Shown in pieces: positions 37,065 to 48,699 of a stretch of DNA of 64,000 nt. Every line of letters begins with the position of its first letter. Positions within the stretch are counted from its first letter, which is position 1. The translations under genes and the position numbers were made by a program. Source of the DNA: Trichobilharzia szidati. Taxonomy: Eukaryota; Platyhelminthes; Trematoda; Strigeidida; Schistosomatidae. A model generated the notes under the pieces. It did no database searches. It was not told where the DNA came from and was given only the letters and a program-made list of their open reading frames with translations. The stretch is from assembly GCA_944472155.2 (NCBI GenBank), contig OX235274.1, forward strand, positions 38,066,052 through 38,130,051. The letters run 5' to 3'.

Positions 37065-37797
37065 CTTATTTCAATATCGCTGAGATTTTACAAATATAAT
37101 TTTTTACAAATAACTATCTTCGTTCTATACTGAAGATCAGATGGCCGGAAAGAAACACAAACAAGCAACTATGGAAACAAACAAAGCAAGAACCAATCGC
37201 CCAACAAATATGCAGGAGAAAGTGGAGATGGATTGGACACTCTCTGAGGAAGCCGCTGGGTGACTTCGCGCGTCAGGCCATAGCTTGAGTGGAACCCGAA
37301 AGGGAAGTGGAGAGTGGGACGTCCAAGGGTGACATGGAGGAGATCGTGTGAACAGGAACTGAAACAGTATGGGTTAACATGGACGCAAGTGAAAAGTACA
37401 GCAGAAGACAGAAGCAAGTGGAGACGTGCAGTTGAAGCCCTATGTTCTACTAGGAACCTAAGGGAACAATAATAATAATAGCATTTTCTTAAATGATAGG
37501 GAATTCTTTTGTCACTTTTTTCAATATCCGTCAACCAGCATACCATTAAAACACGGTGAAATTAATCTTCAGTCGTGAAAAGTAGTTTTTTATGTGTAGG
37601 AAGGGATAGATTATGGAATCTCTGTTTCCGTGATCTATTTTTTATGCACTTAGTCAGCTCAACAATACTTGCAAATGCTGAAGTCAGTATCACTCTCAAG
37701 ACCAAAACAGATGTGTTGGGGTTTGAACGTAGAAAAATCAATTTGTGCATCCTACTGCATATCCAGTCAGAATTTTCTTGAGTTACGCACAGTTATG

Positions 37798-37880
37798 GGT
37801 CCCAGTGGCTGAATGATATATGAGATTGTCTTGTAACCAGAAGGTCGTGGGTTCAAACCCCAGTTATTCATATAGTCAAA
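37798..37880 (+). mobile_element. Sm-alpha-like SINE head fragment
   Basis: GTCCCAGTGGCTGAATG and GGGTTCAAACCCC (B box) only; the ribozyme part is absent. A tail-only fragment of the same family lies near 35310-35365. Confidence 0.55.
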
Positions 37881-37903
37881 CCACTTTATGATTCAATCGT
37901 TAT

Positions 37904-38130
37904 TGTGCGTCGGTGGCATAGCGGTTAGGACGCTCGCCAACCCTGCATATGGTCTGGGGTTCGATTCCCGGCAGGCACACTCCTTTACCTTGCTAAGCAG
38001 GTAATAAGACTGGTGAAGAGGAAAGGTTGGGCATGAGGCTAGCAGACCCATCCTGTAAAAATAAGCACTGCTACAGAAACTTCACGTCTCTAGCTTGAAG
38101 CCCTATGTTCCACCGGGAACGTGAAGGACT
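37904..38130 (+). mobile_element. tRNA-headed SINE, family A
   Basis: Complete head with an intact B box, GGCTAGCAG middle part and a tail ending GAAGCCCTATGTTCC. The closing stem of the head has one change (GGCAGGCAC). It follows an Sm-alpha-like head at 37.8 kb. A short gttatt repeat flanks it but is too short to call a target-site duplication. Confidence 0.82.
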
Positions 38131-38515
38131 GCAAAGGAGGGTTATTTGCAATAAAATTTGCAGTACTATTTAACAGTAATAATATATATGAAAGAGTCAA
38201 GGTTGCCATTAGGCAGCTATACAGATTCAATAGTTTCTGCAGTACAGAATAAGCCCTATACAACGGCATTGTTTAACCAAACATTGACTGTAAGAAGTAT
38301 CCGAGAATCAAGTAGAGTATTTCTCAACAAGATAGGATCAAAGCTGTGTCAGCAAGAATCCTGCACCAAACCATTCCCGAAGACACTTCAAGGTCCGAAT
38401 CAAACTGACTCACTCAGACAAAATCACAGTCATAAGGCAACATATTATCACTATCAATATCATCACACAGCCATGAGGAGGAGGGTTCAAATTGTAAATT
38501 ATTATTATTATTATT

Positions 38516-38690
38516 GATAAAAGTATAAAACTTGGGCACTGTGGTAGAGCATAACTCCACTATGGATAAGATTTTCATATCACTTGATATGATTACGATC
38601 AATTGTTTATGCTCGAAACGTCACCAGTAAATATTACTGCACAACACTGTGTGATTTATCAAAATAAAATCTTATCCATAATGGAGTTAT
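38516..38690 (+). mobile_element. Solo PLE terminal repeat with diverged hammerhead (family C)
   Basis: Compact repeat with partly inverted ends (GATAAGATTTT near both ends), inserted in the (ATT)n tail of a minus-strand RTE copy: ATT repeats occur at 38498-38515 and 38688-38700. The ribozyme-like core is at 38582-38627. Confidence 0.65.
38582..38627 (+). ncRNA. Hammerhead-like motif, family C
   Basis: ACTTGAT, core ATGATTA, weak helix II, GAAACGTC and ACCAGT. Same architecture as the copies at 50.4 and 52.2 kb, with A and T at core positions 3 and 8. Confidence 0.5.
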
Positions 38691-38693
38691 TAT

Positions 38694-39210
38694 TATTATT
38701 CCCTTGGGTTCCAAATGGAACTTAGGGCTGAAACAACACATCTCCACATTGTTCTGTTTTCTGCCGTCTTCTTGAGCTTGCACCACGATTGCCCACAATC
38801 TTTCATTTCCTCCTCACAAGATCTCCTCCATGTCAGCCTCACACTGATGACCCACTCGTCGTTCCCCATTAGGATTCCACCCTAGGACCTGGCACGCAAT
38901 GTCATTCGACGGTCTACTTAATGTATTCCCGATCTATATCCATTTTCTCCTACATATTTCTTGAGCGATCGGCTATGGTTGGTTTACTCCCAGCCAGAGT
39001 TTCTTGTTGCTAATTCTTTCTGACTGGCCATTCGATCTTCAGTATGGAGCCAGCGACGCGGGCAGATGTTGATAAAACTCTCCAGTAGCCTGTTGGAAAT
39101 CCTTTTCGTGACACGTAGTGCAAGTTCCTAGGAATTCAATGACTTGACATTGGTGTTGAAAATCCGAATCTTGTTCTTTATGCTGGCTGAGTGAGTGTAG
39201 AAGATTTCAA
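38694..39210 (-). mobile_element. RTE 3' fragment, second RTE family
   Basis: In minus sense it encodes a run like VRLTWRRSCEEEMKD and KKTAENRTMWR, typical of the RTE C-terminus, and ends in an (AAT)n tail. It differs clearly from the 25.9-30.6 kb family and has stops. Confidence 0.7.
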
Positions 39211-40640
39211 ACTAGTTTCAAATTGATGAAGGTAAATTGTACATTAAAGATCAAAAAAGACGAATGATAAAGATTATGTCAACAGATGATGTGCAAACGT
39301 TAAGACAATGATGTATAGTCTAGGCGAAAAAGATATAATGACTACAATGTTATTTGAAATACCAAAAAAGTATGAATATTGTAATTGGGTCATTTAGGAG
39401 GGATTTTTCTAACAGTGATTCCTTTTGGGAGAAAACAAAGGTGGCGGTAGAATAGAATAAACTTATGCACAATAATTGATGACAACAATAAAGTGATAAC
39501 GTGGGGACAGTTATAATTTCTACTACTAATTACTGTATATTTGGATAATAAAATCAGACAAAGTACGATAATACACTGCTGCAAGTATCTTTTTGTAAAT
39601 ATGACGGTAATAATTAAAGAAACATTCTTATTAACGGTATTAAGGTCGTGCTAAATTATATTCAATCACTGGTATCCTCAGACTGCACTGAAAGACATCA
39701 GTAAGACAGAGGTAGTATGCATTGATATAATACTGAACTCATTGACGCAGAAATTAAGGAAGGAAATAGCACACAGCTTATGATTTTGACAGAAGGCCAG
39801 AATAGCCATAGTGACTGGCTGGCTGAACCTGTTTCTTTTTTACACTCAAATCTCAAGTTGATTTAGGCGAACTTCAGGAACATCTGTCGTTTGGACTATT
39901 CGGTGTCTACAAGCTCTTGATAATTTATTCCATCACCGATGGATGGATGACAAAGGAGGACTGTTCAGTGCCAGCTAGCATTGTAGTCTGTCTGGACGAG
40001 GTGATCCAACATTGAAACTGTTGGTGGTTTTAACAACACTTTTTGTTTAGCGACACTGATAAGTGTGGTGTTCCTGAGCACGCAAAATTAAGTTCTTAGA
40101 GTAACGATCAATATAACTGCTGGTTCCACAGGAGCAGTTGAACTGTGTACTTCGTCTTCGCGTTATAAGCTTCAGTAAGCGTTCTTTGAATCGATTTCCC
40201 AACTTGTTGGTCGTTATTTCACCTCGTATATCACCTTTGAATTGTGATTGTTTATAATTAGGTGCGTTTTGTCAACATATAGAGAAGCATTCCTGCCTAC
40301 TGTCTTGGCCATATGTTTAGTGACCAACAACACTTTAGGATAGCTGTATTCTTACTAACGTGTCGTATATAAACAGTCTTAAGTTCATCTTCAATCTTCT
40401 AATAGCAACATTTTATTGTTTGCGTTTTATACACCATATGTATAACCTTCATCAAAAGATAAACAATTTCTTTGTTTCCTAATCTAAATTATTATTATCA
40501 GATAACTATTGACAAGCAAATTGTGTTCACATTCCTGTAACGTGACAAGATAAAGAATGTTGTTTCAGCTACAGTAAACAAACGTTTAATTTTGTCAGAA
40601 ATTTGATTATCATTTTGGCTTCATTAATTCTATTATGTGC
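39210..40640. other. No gene recognised
   Basis: AT-rich DNA. A piece near 40100-40160 reads like PLE nuclease codons on the minus strand (CSC-like then a gap), too worn to call. Confidence 0.35.
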
Positions 40641-40837
40641 TTAATCAGAAATCGGATATATGATATATAAAAGTAGATATACAATACAGAAATCTCCTAG
40701 TTAATCTATTACCCAGAAATTGTTTATAGGTGTTGTTTTCTATTACGCCAAATTTAGAACATAACACATTGCCTTCATTATAATAAAGGTTTTTGTATTT
40801 CCCAATGAATGAAAAACAAAACGATATTGTTGTGTTT

Positions 40838-40884
40838 ACTGACGTTTCGCTATTTAATGCTGCTGCTAATAGCTTTATCAAAGT
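40838..40884 (-). ncRNA. Hammerhead-like motif, family D, left arm
   Basis: ACT, core TTGATAA, an extra A, helix II GCTATT/AATAGC (loop longer by six bases than in the right arm), GAAACGTC, AGT. Confidence 0.55.
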
Positions 40885-41703
40885 ATTATTAAACCGGAAT
40901 TTACAAAATCTCAGCATATATTATTATAACAAAGAGTTAAGAGGTGAGAAAATAGACTTAGGTCAAGTTAAAAGGACATATTGAAAGTCAAAATAACAAT
41001 GAAGATCACTAAACCAAATAACAAAGGTAATAGTACATCTGTTATGATATCAAAACAAAGTTTACTAACTTGATCATCGTTCGTCAGTATGAGGTCATTT
41101 TTCGTTGTCAAGTTGGCCAATTGGTAAAGATAACAAAATCAAGTGTAGATTGTTGGATTTGATCAGTGTGTAAAATTATAAAAGCAGTGTGTGTTTACAT
41201 AGTGAATTTGCTTATCACATTCGTATTGATTTTGTCACTTCATGGTGGAGGGGAGGGAGGTGTTGTAACCAGGTCAAATTCTGTTTAAGTCCATCATTCC
41301 TGTTCAGACAATTCGGATTCCATTTGATATGAAGTGCTTCTGATGACATTAGACGTTCTCTGTGATTCCTGAAGTTTTTCTAGATTATTTCAATATTGTC
41401 AAAATCAATTTTGTGGCCTGATTCTATAGCGTGACTGATGATTTTTCAAGCTTTTCTAGTTCAACTGGATTTCTCGGTGGTCGAACAGATGCTCTACGGT
41501 GTTCACTTCTTCTGATTTTGATTTCTCTATGGCGATGTTTGTCCGATGTATATCGCATCACATTCCAAGCATTTTATTTTATAGACACAATTAAATAGAG
41601 AATCTTTAGGGATTTGGTCTTTTATATGGACATGGTTGTTTCGTAGTGTGTCTGATGTTTTGAAGAAAACTCTAATGTCGGGCTGATTGAGTACTCTTCT
41701 GAT

Positions 41704-41744
41704 ACTTTGATAAAGCTATTAGCATTAAATAGCGAAACGTCAGT
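41704..41744 (+). ncRNA. Hammerhead-like motif, family D, right arm
   Basis: Helix I ACT/AGT, core TTGATAA (41707-41713), an extra A, helix II GCTATT (41715-41720) with AATAGC (41728-41733), GAAA, palindromic ACGT, and C41741 before the cleavage site. Core positions 3 and 8 are T and A instead of C and G. Confidence 0.6.
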
Positions 41745-41839
41745 AAAAACAGAAATATCGTTTTGTTTTTCATTCATTGGAAAATACAAGAAAACCTTTA
41801 TTATAATGAATATCATATACCCAATGCCCAAATTTTTTC

Positions 41840-43310
41840 AAACTGTTGAAAGTGAACTTGGTTCGGACATATATAACACATAGCCTACTTAGAAACGAAT
41901 CGAGTACAGTACAACGCGATGACTCAATCATCAGTTCTACACCAGACTAGGATATGCTCGGAAAAATTAAGATATAGCCTTTGACCAGCCACCCACTTTG
42001 ATATACACGTCTACATACCAGAAGGCACTCGCCCAATCCACGACTCAAAGTGCATCGTGACAGATGAGAAGCCGATCCTTGGACAGACATGAAAACAGAA
42101 TATCCCGTAGCCGCAATATGTGTTTAAGATATCAGTGGTCAAAGTAGTATGCAGTTCATGTTAATTCATACAGTTGGTTGCACTTTTCATCGACACACTG
42201 TGGGAGAATGAGCTATCGCTTTAAGTTGTACTCCTTTAATCCTACGCACTGGTTTCCCAGATGTATAGAACTAAAGATTCGAGGCTGCAACCCGAGCGTA
42301 AGTTTACCAGGATAGGGCATATGCGGGGCAGCAAACCCGTGAATATCAAGCCAAACTGGATCGCTTAAACAGTGTAAAAAAGGGTGGTGGGTAAACATCA
42401 TCATGGTGAGGTATATGCATTCAGCATACAGCCTGTAGAAAGAGTGGTTAAGAAGGAAGGATGGATTTGCGGCTAACAACCCCATCTTGTAGAAATATAA
42501 AACCCATTGCTACCGAAACGTTAGGGCTCTAACTTGAAGCCTTTTGTTGCTGTCGCAAATTAAGAGAATAAGCTGGAATGAAATAGACAGTATATATCTA
42601 CGTAAAGTATTAGTTTAATATGTATATATATATATTGATTTAATATTCGTATTGTATAAATCATGTTTATCATCGCTAATTAGCTAAATGTCAAAAAGAG
42701 TATGTATTTTTCAGTATATTTCATGGGAATTGTAAACCTACACTAATGTGTACACTTAAAAAAGAATTTATATATATATATAACTCTAGTTATAAGGCCT
42801 GAAGGAAAATCATGATACTTTTGACATTTCATGTAGGTTTAGGCCTATTCAGTTGTCACTAAGTCCTGATATACAACCGCACACTGTTTTGCTTCAACTG
42901 TCAGTGTAATCACTTATGCTGTTTCAGTAGCACAGACATTCTTTGCATTTTTTTGCTAATGAACATTTTCTTTAATAATAATAATAATAATAATAGCTTT
43001 CTTCTGAACAGTGTTCATACAATGTACAGAATTTTCAGCGGCGTTTACTATATATTAGTTTCTCTCTGTGTCCAGGATTTTCAAGTAAAGTAATAGTTGA
43101 CGGTAGGTTCCAGGACACAATATGGTCTAACTTGAAGCGAAAATCAATGCATAATGATATTTCTTCTTTGTCCTATCCCCAAGAAATGCACGATATTTGG
43201 TTGAAAATCGATTAAAAACGGTGGAGTTTCACAAGTTAAGATCCAAGGACATCACTGAATAACTGAAGAATATAGGCAATTATTTTTTTATTTTTCAGGC
43301 AGTGACCGTT
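41840..43310. other. No gene; SINE-like scraps and microsatellites
   Basis: 42440-42560 resembles the middle and tail of the family A SINE (GCGGCTAACAACCCCATC and TTGAAGCCTTTTGTTG) but is old. A LINE 3' scrap and an (AAT)n tract lie at 42970-43060. Confidence 0.4.
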
Positions 43311-43317
43311 TGTTATA

Positions 43318-43460
43318 AGAATAAAACTTGTGCACTGTGGTAGAGTATAATTCCATTATGGGTAAATATTACTGTATAACAATGTGAGAATTTATGAAAA
43401 TAAATTTTCTCCATAGTGGAATTATACTCTACCACAGTGCATAAGTTTTATTCTTATATC
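43318..43460. repeat. Near-perfect hairpin from family C arm ends
   Basis: The outer part of the family C repeat (GTGCACTGTGGTAGAGTATA) appears twice, inverted, at 43334-43353 and 43424-43444, with only about 90 bases between. The ribozyme is absent. It is probably a collapsed element and would form a strong hairpin if transcribed. Confidence 0.7.
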
Positions 43461-43489
43461 GGTGATACACATGGTCTTCCTACTAGGAA

Positions 43490-44690
43490 GCTTAGTAAAA
43501 AACTCATACCATATACACCAAACGAAACCTGATCCGTTCACTCAGCTACAGCGTTCGCAGAATTTGCACCCCGGACACCATAAAAGTTGAACTGGACAAT
43601 CTCAAGAGAATCCTCGTCGAGAATTGTTATCCAGAAAGATTTATTGCAAAATCAAAGAGTCCTAAAGCACAAAAGCCGCCCATGCTTAGCGTCCCGAAAA
43701 AAACTACTCTACATGAACCTTCAAGTCAGTGGAGATATATCTGCGGAAACACTAAAAAATCGACAGTCGCGGTCACTTAAGAAGACCTTCTTCGAAGCTG
43801 AACTTCGACTAACCTTCTCCACAAAACCTATGATTCATGTGAATGTGAAGGATAAGCTACCACTGCTGGCTCGCGTGGAGCCACGTATGTCGGATGTACC
43901 CAGCGTTCGCTTTCCAAATGTATCACCGAACACCTATTAACATGGTTTTAAAAAGGTGAAAAACGATGCCTCCTCAGCTCTATCTTAGAACACCTGACAG
44001 AACCTGGACACCAAGCTACACCTCAAACAAACTTCAAAGTCGTCTACAGAGTAAGAAGTAGTCTTCCTAAAGGTGTACGAATCAGACTCCTTCAAACTGC
44101 AGAAGCAATGGCGATTCACTTGCTAAGTCCTGAACTCTGCATACAGAAGAAGTCCGTTCAATCACCACACTTGCAATGGACGTAATCTATTTTACTAGCC
44201 AACAAGTAAATTCTACCTAATCTTTTCTTCTGTCTCTTCATTAGTATTATTTTTTCTTCTCAATTATAACATTTTACATTTTCAACTTTCTTGTCCTCTC
44301 CCCCCACCTGATTCAATCTCTACACCCCACTACCACTGTTACTGACTTGAACAACGCCCAGTTTCTGGTCATTCATGTTACGTCATCCAACTTATTCACT
44401 CAATTTCACTTCTACTTAATCTCTACCTGTAATTACCTCCGTTGCTATCCTGACCTAAGTTGTAACATTTTAGCCAATTATATTACGTCATCTAGTTTTT
44501 TAACGCAGTCTTACTTTAGTTGCTGTCTCATTAACTTTGTCTCTATACTACATCATTCTTGTATTAACTAATCAATTATCTAAACTTGACTAACCTCATG
44601 TACACACACACATACAAATAATTATATATAAATGCGATTGTACAGCTATGTGAATGAATTCGCCGAAAAGAGTTTCTTCGCTTAAAGTCT
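43490..44690 (+). mobile_element. Penelope-like element PLE-4, 3' part
   Basis: Plus-strand remnant encoding KRNLIRSLS-like, LDNLKRILVENCYPERFI and LPKKTTLHEP segments in alternating frames up to a stop near 44185, followed by a 0.45-kb 3' untranslated part and a worn hammerhead-like end at 44643-44683. The nuclease motif region (43.86-44.05 kb) is frame-shifted. Related to PLE-5 at 61-63 kb. Confidence 0.75.
44643..44683 (+). ncRNA. Degenerate hammerhead-like PLE end
   Basis: CAGC, a diverged core (GTGAATGA), CCGAAAAGAG, TTTCTTC, GCTT. It lines up with the ends at 31567-31612 and 61357-61403, but the core is broken. Confidence 0.35.
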
Positions 44691-44799
44691 TCTCTTTTTC
44701 ATAAAACTCATACGACTTTTTCAAAGAGAAGCAAGATTCACAAACCGTCAGAGTATCAACAGTCGATGTTAAGAAAATCATATAACTTCAAAATATTTA

Positions 44800-46150
44800 C
44801 GCCTACGTACTCCAATTACTTCAAGAAAAAATGACATCAGCAGCCCAACAAGTCAGTAGATTATGTCTAAGAGAAGAACTACATCGAATCAGTTATATTA
44901 CTGTAAAACACTTTGAGACTTTATCAAAATTAATTTTACCCATAGTGGCCGTTTGCATTTTGTGTCTGAGGAACAGTTACCTCATATACATTAAGACACG
45001 TCGCAATCCACGATTTTGCGTTCTCTGAAGTCTAGTTTAAACTTATGAATTTGTGGGGTTTTAGACATTTTTTAAATACTCGTGACAGTAGAAGAGGTCA
45101 CCATTAGAGGTCATCTTTTAATAGATTAAAACAGGCTGAACAAGAGAAGTTATATATGCAATGTGATGGTGGAGGTTTTAGGCAGGTCAAGTTTTAAGTA
45201 GACCGCCTACTGAATTACAGTCTCTATTTCAGTTACGAGAAGATATTAGTTAATTTAGTTTTAATTGTTAACAATTAAAGAAGACGTTAAAAATAACAGT
45301 AAAACAGTCATGTAATATGGGCTGGAGGAAATAATGGAGAAGCTTTGTGGCTCTCAGTGATAAGATTGAAGTTATCGGATTACCTTCAATGCACAGAACG
45401 CAAATACACCAACAATATGGGCTCTAAACCATATAGCACTATTAAAGATAGAAAAATTATCAGCTACTGAGATGTGAAACATTCATGTGAAAATTTCTGA
45501 GTATGCATAAAACTACACATACTACTGATTGGTTGAACTGAGTAGTTGTATACCCCTTGTATCAACCAATAGTGCTTGCTAACCAACTAGATTGTAGTGG
45601 GTGATGTTAACATCGGCTGACCGTTTCGCTTGTTTAACGCCGAATTCATCAGTGGTGTTTGACTGGTTTGACAGAGGTCAGAGAGACGCGCGAATCAGTT
45701 GAAACCATCCTTAATTCTGACTAGTTGTTCGGGTAAGCTGATTTTTAATTTTCAACCCTTTCAACTAATTCGCAAATTGCGGATTTTTTCGCTTTGTTAG
45801 ACTTTAATACCTACCCTTATTTGCTTGATCGCTGCATATTTATTTACCATGCTTTCTTGATTCGATGAAAACATTTTAGAAAATAAACAATTGCATGGTT
45901 GAATTTGTTGTGTTACTATGTGTGCCATTTATTGCAGAGAGAGGCTATTATAATTGATGAGTGGTTGATACAAGGATGTTTAAGCTTACTCGAACGTGAC
46001 ACCTGAATCCGATAAATTAACAGGGCACCAGATGAAAACAATTCATACAGTAATTCCCTTGAAGCAAAGAGGAACTACCTGATTGGACAGGAATGCTTAA
46101 TCTAGCTTTTAAAACATACATTTCGCTGCTAATTAAATAAAGTGTATATA
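44800..46150. other. No gene; possible hammerhead-like element near 45.6 kb
   Basis: Mostly unremarkable. A CTGATGA...GAAAC arrangement on the minus strand at about 45610-45655 and a 14-bp inverted repeat (CCTTGTATCAACCA, 45558-45571, with its complement at 45961-45974) could be an old hammerhead element. Confidence 0.3.
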
Positions 46151-46179
46151 AAATGATTTGCAAATACAGTCAAAGTCAG

Positions 46180-48650
46180 GAAAACTTCAAGGCTAACCAG
46201 ATCGTAGAATGAATTCGAAAGTATGGTGTAGAAGTGTTGAATATCTATGGAAGCTAATGCAATGGATGTGGACTCGATGAATTATTGCTATCTTGATGCC
46301 AACAAAACAGCATCAAAGGTTCTAATGCAGTCGGAACCAACCTGTCTTAGTATCGTGACTGCAAGACTTGGCTGGAAAGGAAGTAGATTTATAATTATAC
46401 ATTGCAAACAGAGGTGAAAGAAACCTTCTACGACGAACGCAGGGAGTAACGGACAAGACCATAACGAGATGACAACATCAGAATTTTAATGTGATGTAAA
46501 AAATTTAAGCCAAACTGTCAGAAGACAACACAGGAAGAGAAATGATCATGGATCGGGAGGCTCATAACAAAGTGAGTAAGAATAAAGAAAAATTCAATCA
46601 TCTAGTGACTGGATACAGTGTGTACAAGCTCAAGGATATACACAAGGCGAAATGGGTTTCACCAGAGGGACACGCCAAAAACCAGATAGAGTAAATCAGA
46701 GTGTTGTTCAAGAAAGTGGAGATGCAGCCGGTTGGACACTAAATCGAGAAGAGGAGCAGATCAGATGTGGACTCAGACCACTATCTTGTTCAAGGAACCT
46801 TCAAGTTAAGGCTAAGGGATTTCAAAGCAATTGGAGAAAGACCACAATTCAACTTCAACACTCAGAAGCTGAAAGATGAAACTACAGAACAGACCTTCAC
46901 TGCAACTATCAGAGTAGAGTCAGAGACACTATGTGGCGTCAGTGAGAAAGCATTTGTAGAAGAACATTGAAACTCTCTGAAGGCAACGTTCAAGGAAACA
47001 CGTACAGACGTTTTGGGAAAAAAAGAAGAGACAAGACAAGGAATAACTCTCAACGGATACCTGTAAGCTGACAGAGAAGAGGAGAATGATGACGCAGAAG
47101 ATGAACTGATGGAAAAAATGGAACAAGAAGGAAGAAACTGAGTTCATCTCACAATTCACCAAAAAACTGGTGAAGAATGGTGTTGCGAAAGACGGAAGAT
47201 AATTTTACGACACACTGGCTACTAAAGCTTAAAAGGAGGCAAGTAACTGAGCGCACAAAATACTATATCGGATAACCAGGTCGTTTTCCGGGAAGAGATC
47301 AACACAGATTCAACCAGTGAAAGACAATGAAGAGAAACCGATCGCCAAAGAGAAGAAACAAAAGAAAAAAGGGGTTAGTCACTTCAAGAGACTCCTGAAC
47401 CGACCACCACCTACAACTAATCTAGGAATACCACCAACAATCGCTGAACTGTCAGTGAATGCTGATCCCTCGACGAAATAAATGATATATCAAACTGCTG
47501 AGTGCCAGAAAGGGAGTAGTACCAGATGGAATTTCTCTGGAAGCAATAAAAACGATCCAGAGACCTCACAGGATATACTCATGTCACTGTTGCATAAATT
47601 TTGGAAATAAAGGAGAAGTACCTACAAGTTGGAAGAAAGACTACCTTGTCAAACTACCAAAGAAAGGAGACTGAAGCCTTTGAAAGAACTGGTGAAGAGT
47701 AATGTTCTTGTTCTTCTGAAGCCAAATATTATGCTGCATCATCCTGGAAAGATTAAAAGTTTCTCTGAATGCAAAACTCTGCCTCGAAGAAGCTGGATTC
47801 AAGAAAAGCAAATCATCTGTGGGTCATCATTATCAAACACAAGATAGAATGGCACTCAACTCCTTATCCTAACTTCTTCGACTTTGAAGGAGCCTTCGAT
47901 ACCGTTGACTGCAATGTAATTTAAAAACTGCTTCAAGACTGCAGGGTGAATTACTGTTAACTTTCATAAACTTCGCTCAGTAGGCGTACAGTTATGCTAC
48001 AGCCTGAGCGCTGCAAGGCGTTTTAATTACAAAATAGAAGGGGAACAAGCCTCCCTACTGTCACTAATGATATTGCTAATTGATCACGTGACAGAACTTT
48101 AAGAGCGAGAAAAGGGACACACGTTGAACTTACAAAAATACCCTGGTTTTTGAGAAATATTTGTGTCATACTGCAAAATCTTGAGGATTTACTGGAACAG
48201 TAAGTTGAGAAAAAGGTCACTGACTAGAGCACTGAAGGGAAACATCGGGGAAGACAGGTGATAAGAATATCTAGCCAATAACGAAGGGCATCAGTCGCCG
48301 TCAATGTAGGAAATTTGAAGGTCGCTTATCACGGCGGCATAAAGAACAAAATTCAGTTCATTGCATATATAAGTTTCGGTGACAGCGAGTCAAGAAAAGC
48401 ATTTCTGACAGGCTGTGGAAACTTTTATTAGTAGCTTAATTAGCTCGATAACGAAGATAGGACGCTGGCAACTCTGGCAAACAGCAAGGCTGTCAAGAAC
48501 CTATTGTTCAACAAATATGCGGAAGGAAATAGAGGTGGATAAGATATGCACTGAGAAGACCACTAAATATTGTCATGCCAGGCCCTTGAGTGGAACGGGA
48601 ATAGGAAGTGAAGGGTTGAGTGTCCAAGTGTAACAAATGGGAGACTATTT
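46180..48650 (+). mobile_element. RTE LINE, old nearly full-length copy
   Basis: Endonuclease remnants (DSDHYLVQGTFKLRL near 46770), RT remnants (EEAGFKKSKS-like near 47790, FDFEGAFDTVD near 47880) and a C-terminal end near 48430-48640. Stops in every domain. Confidence 0.75.
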
Positions 48651-48699
48651 GAAGATGAAATTAACGCTTGTGAGCAGGCGTGAAGCCAACTAAAATGAA

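Larger units (their letters stand above)
36113..37111. mobile_element. Inverted-arm hammerhead element inserted in an RTE 3' end (family A arms)
   Basis: About 1.0 kb, flanked by a perfect 14-bp target-site duplication, aactatcttcgttc, at 36099-36112 and 37112-37125. The arms of about 350 bp (36180-36528 and 36760-37112) are inverted copies. The middle 230 bp shows no coding frame. Each arm has a hammerhead pointing outward. The first 70 bases at the left end have no counterpart on the right. Confidence 0.85.
35893..37470 (+). mobile_element. RTE 3' fragment, split by the hammerhead element
   Basis: Left part 35893-36112 and right part 37112-37470 together equal the last 0.55 kb of the RTE at 29.99-30.57 kb, including RRKWRWIGH and the GAAGCCCTATGTTC tail with (AATA)n. 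It is 5'-truncated, as is usual for LINEs. Confidence 0.85.
40680..41835 (-). mobile_element. Penelope-like element PLE-3 with inverted hammerhead arms (family D)
   Basis: Minus-strand, 5'-truncated. The coding remnant between about 41250 and 41690 reads VYKIKCLECDAIYIGQT, then EHRR-like residues and IESGHKIDFDN, which is a GIY-YIG nuclease with stops. The arms 40785-40900 and 41705-41820 are inverted copies with one hammerhead-like motif each. Confidence 0.7.

Noticed and set aside
43318..43460. Hairpin as a hammerhead or microRNA precursor
   Set aside because: The ribozyme core is absent, and the hairpin is explained by two inverted family C arm ends.
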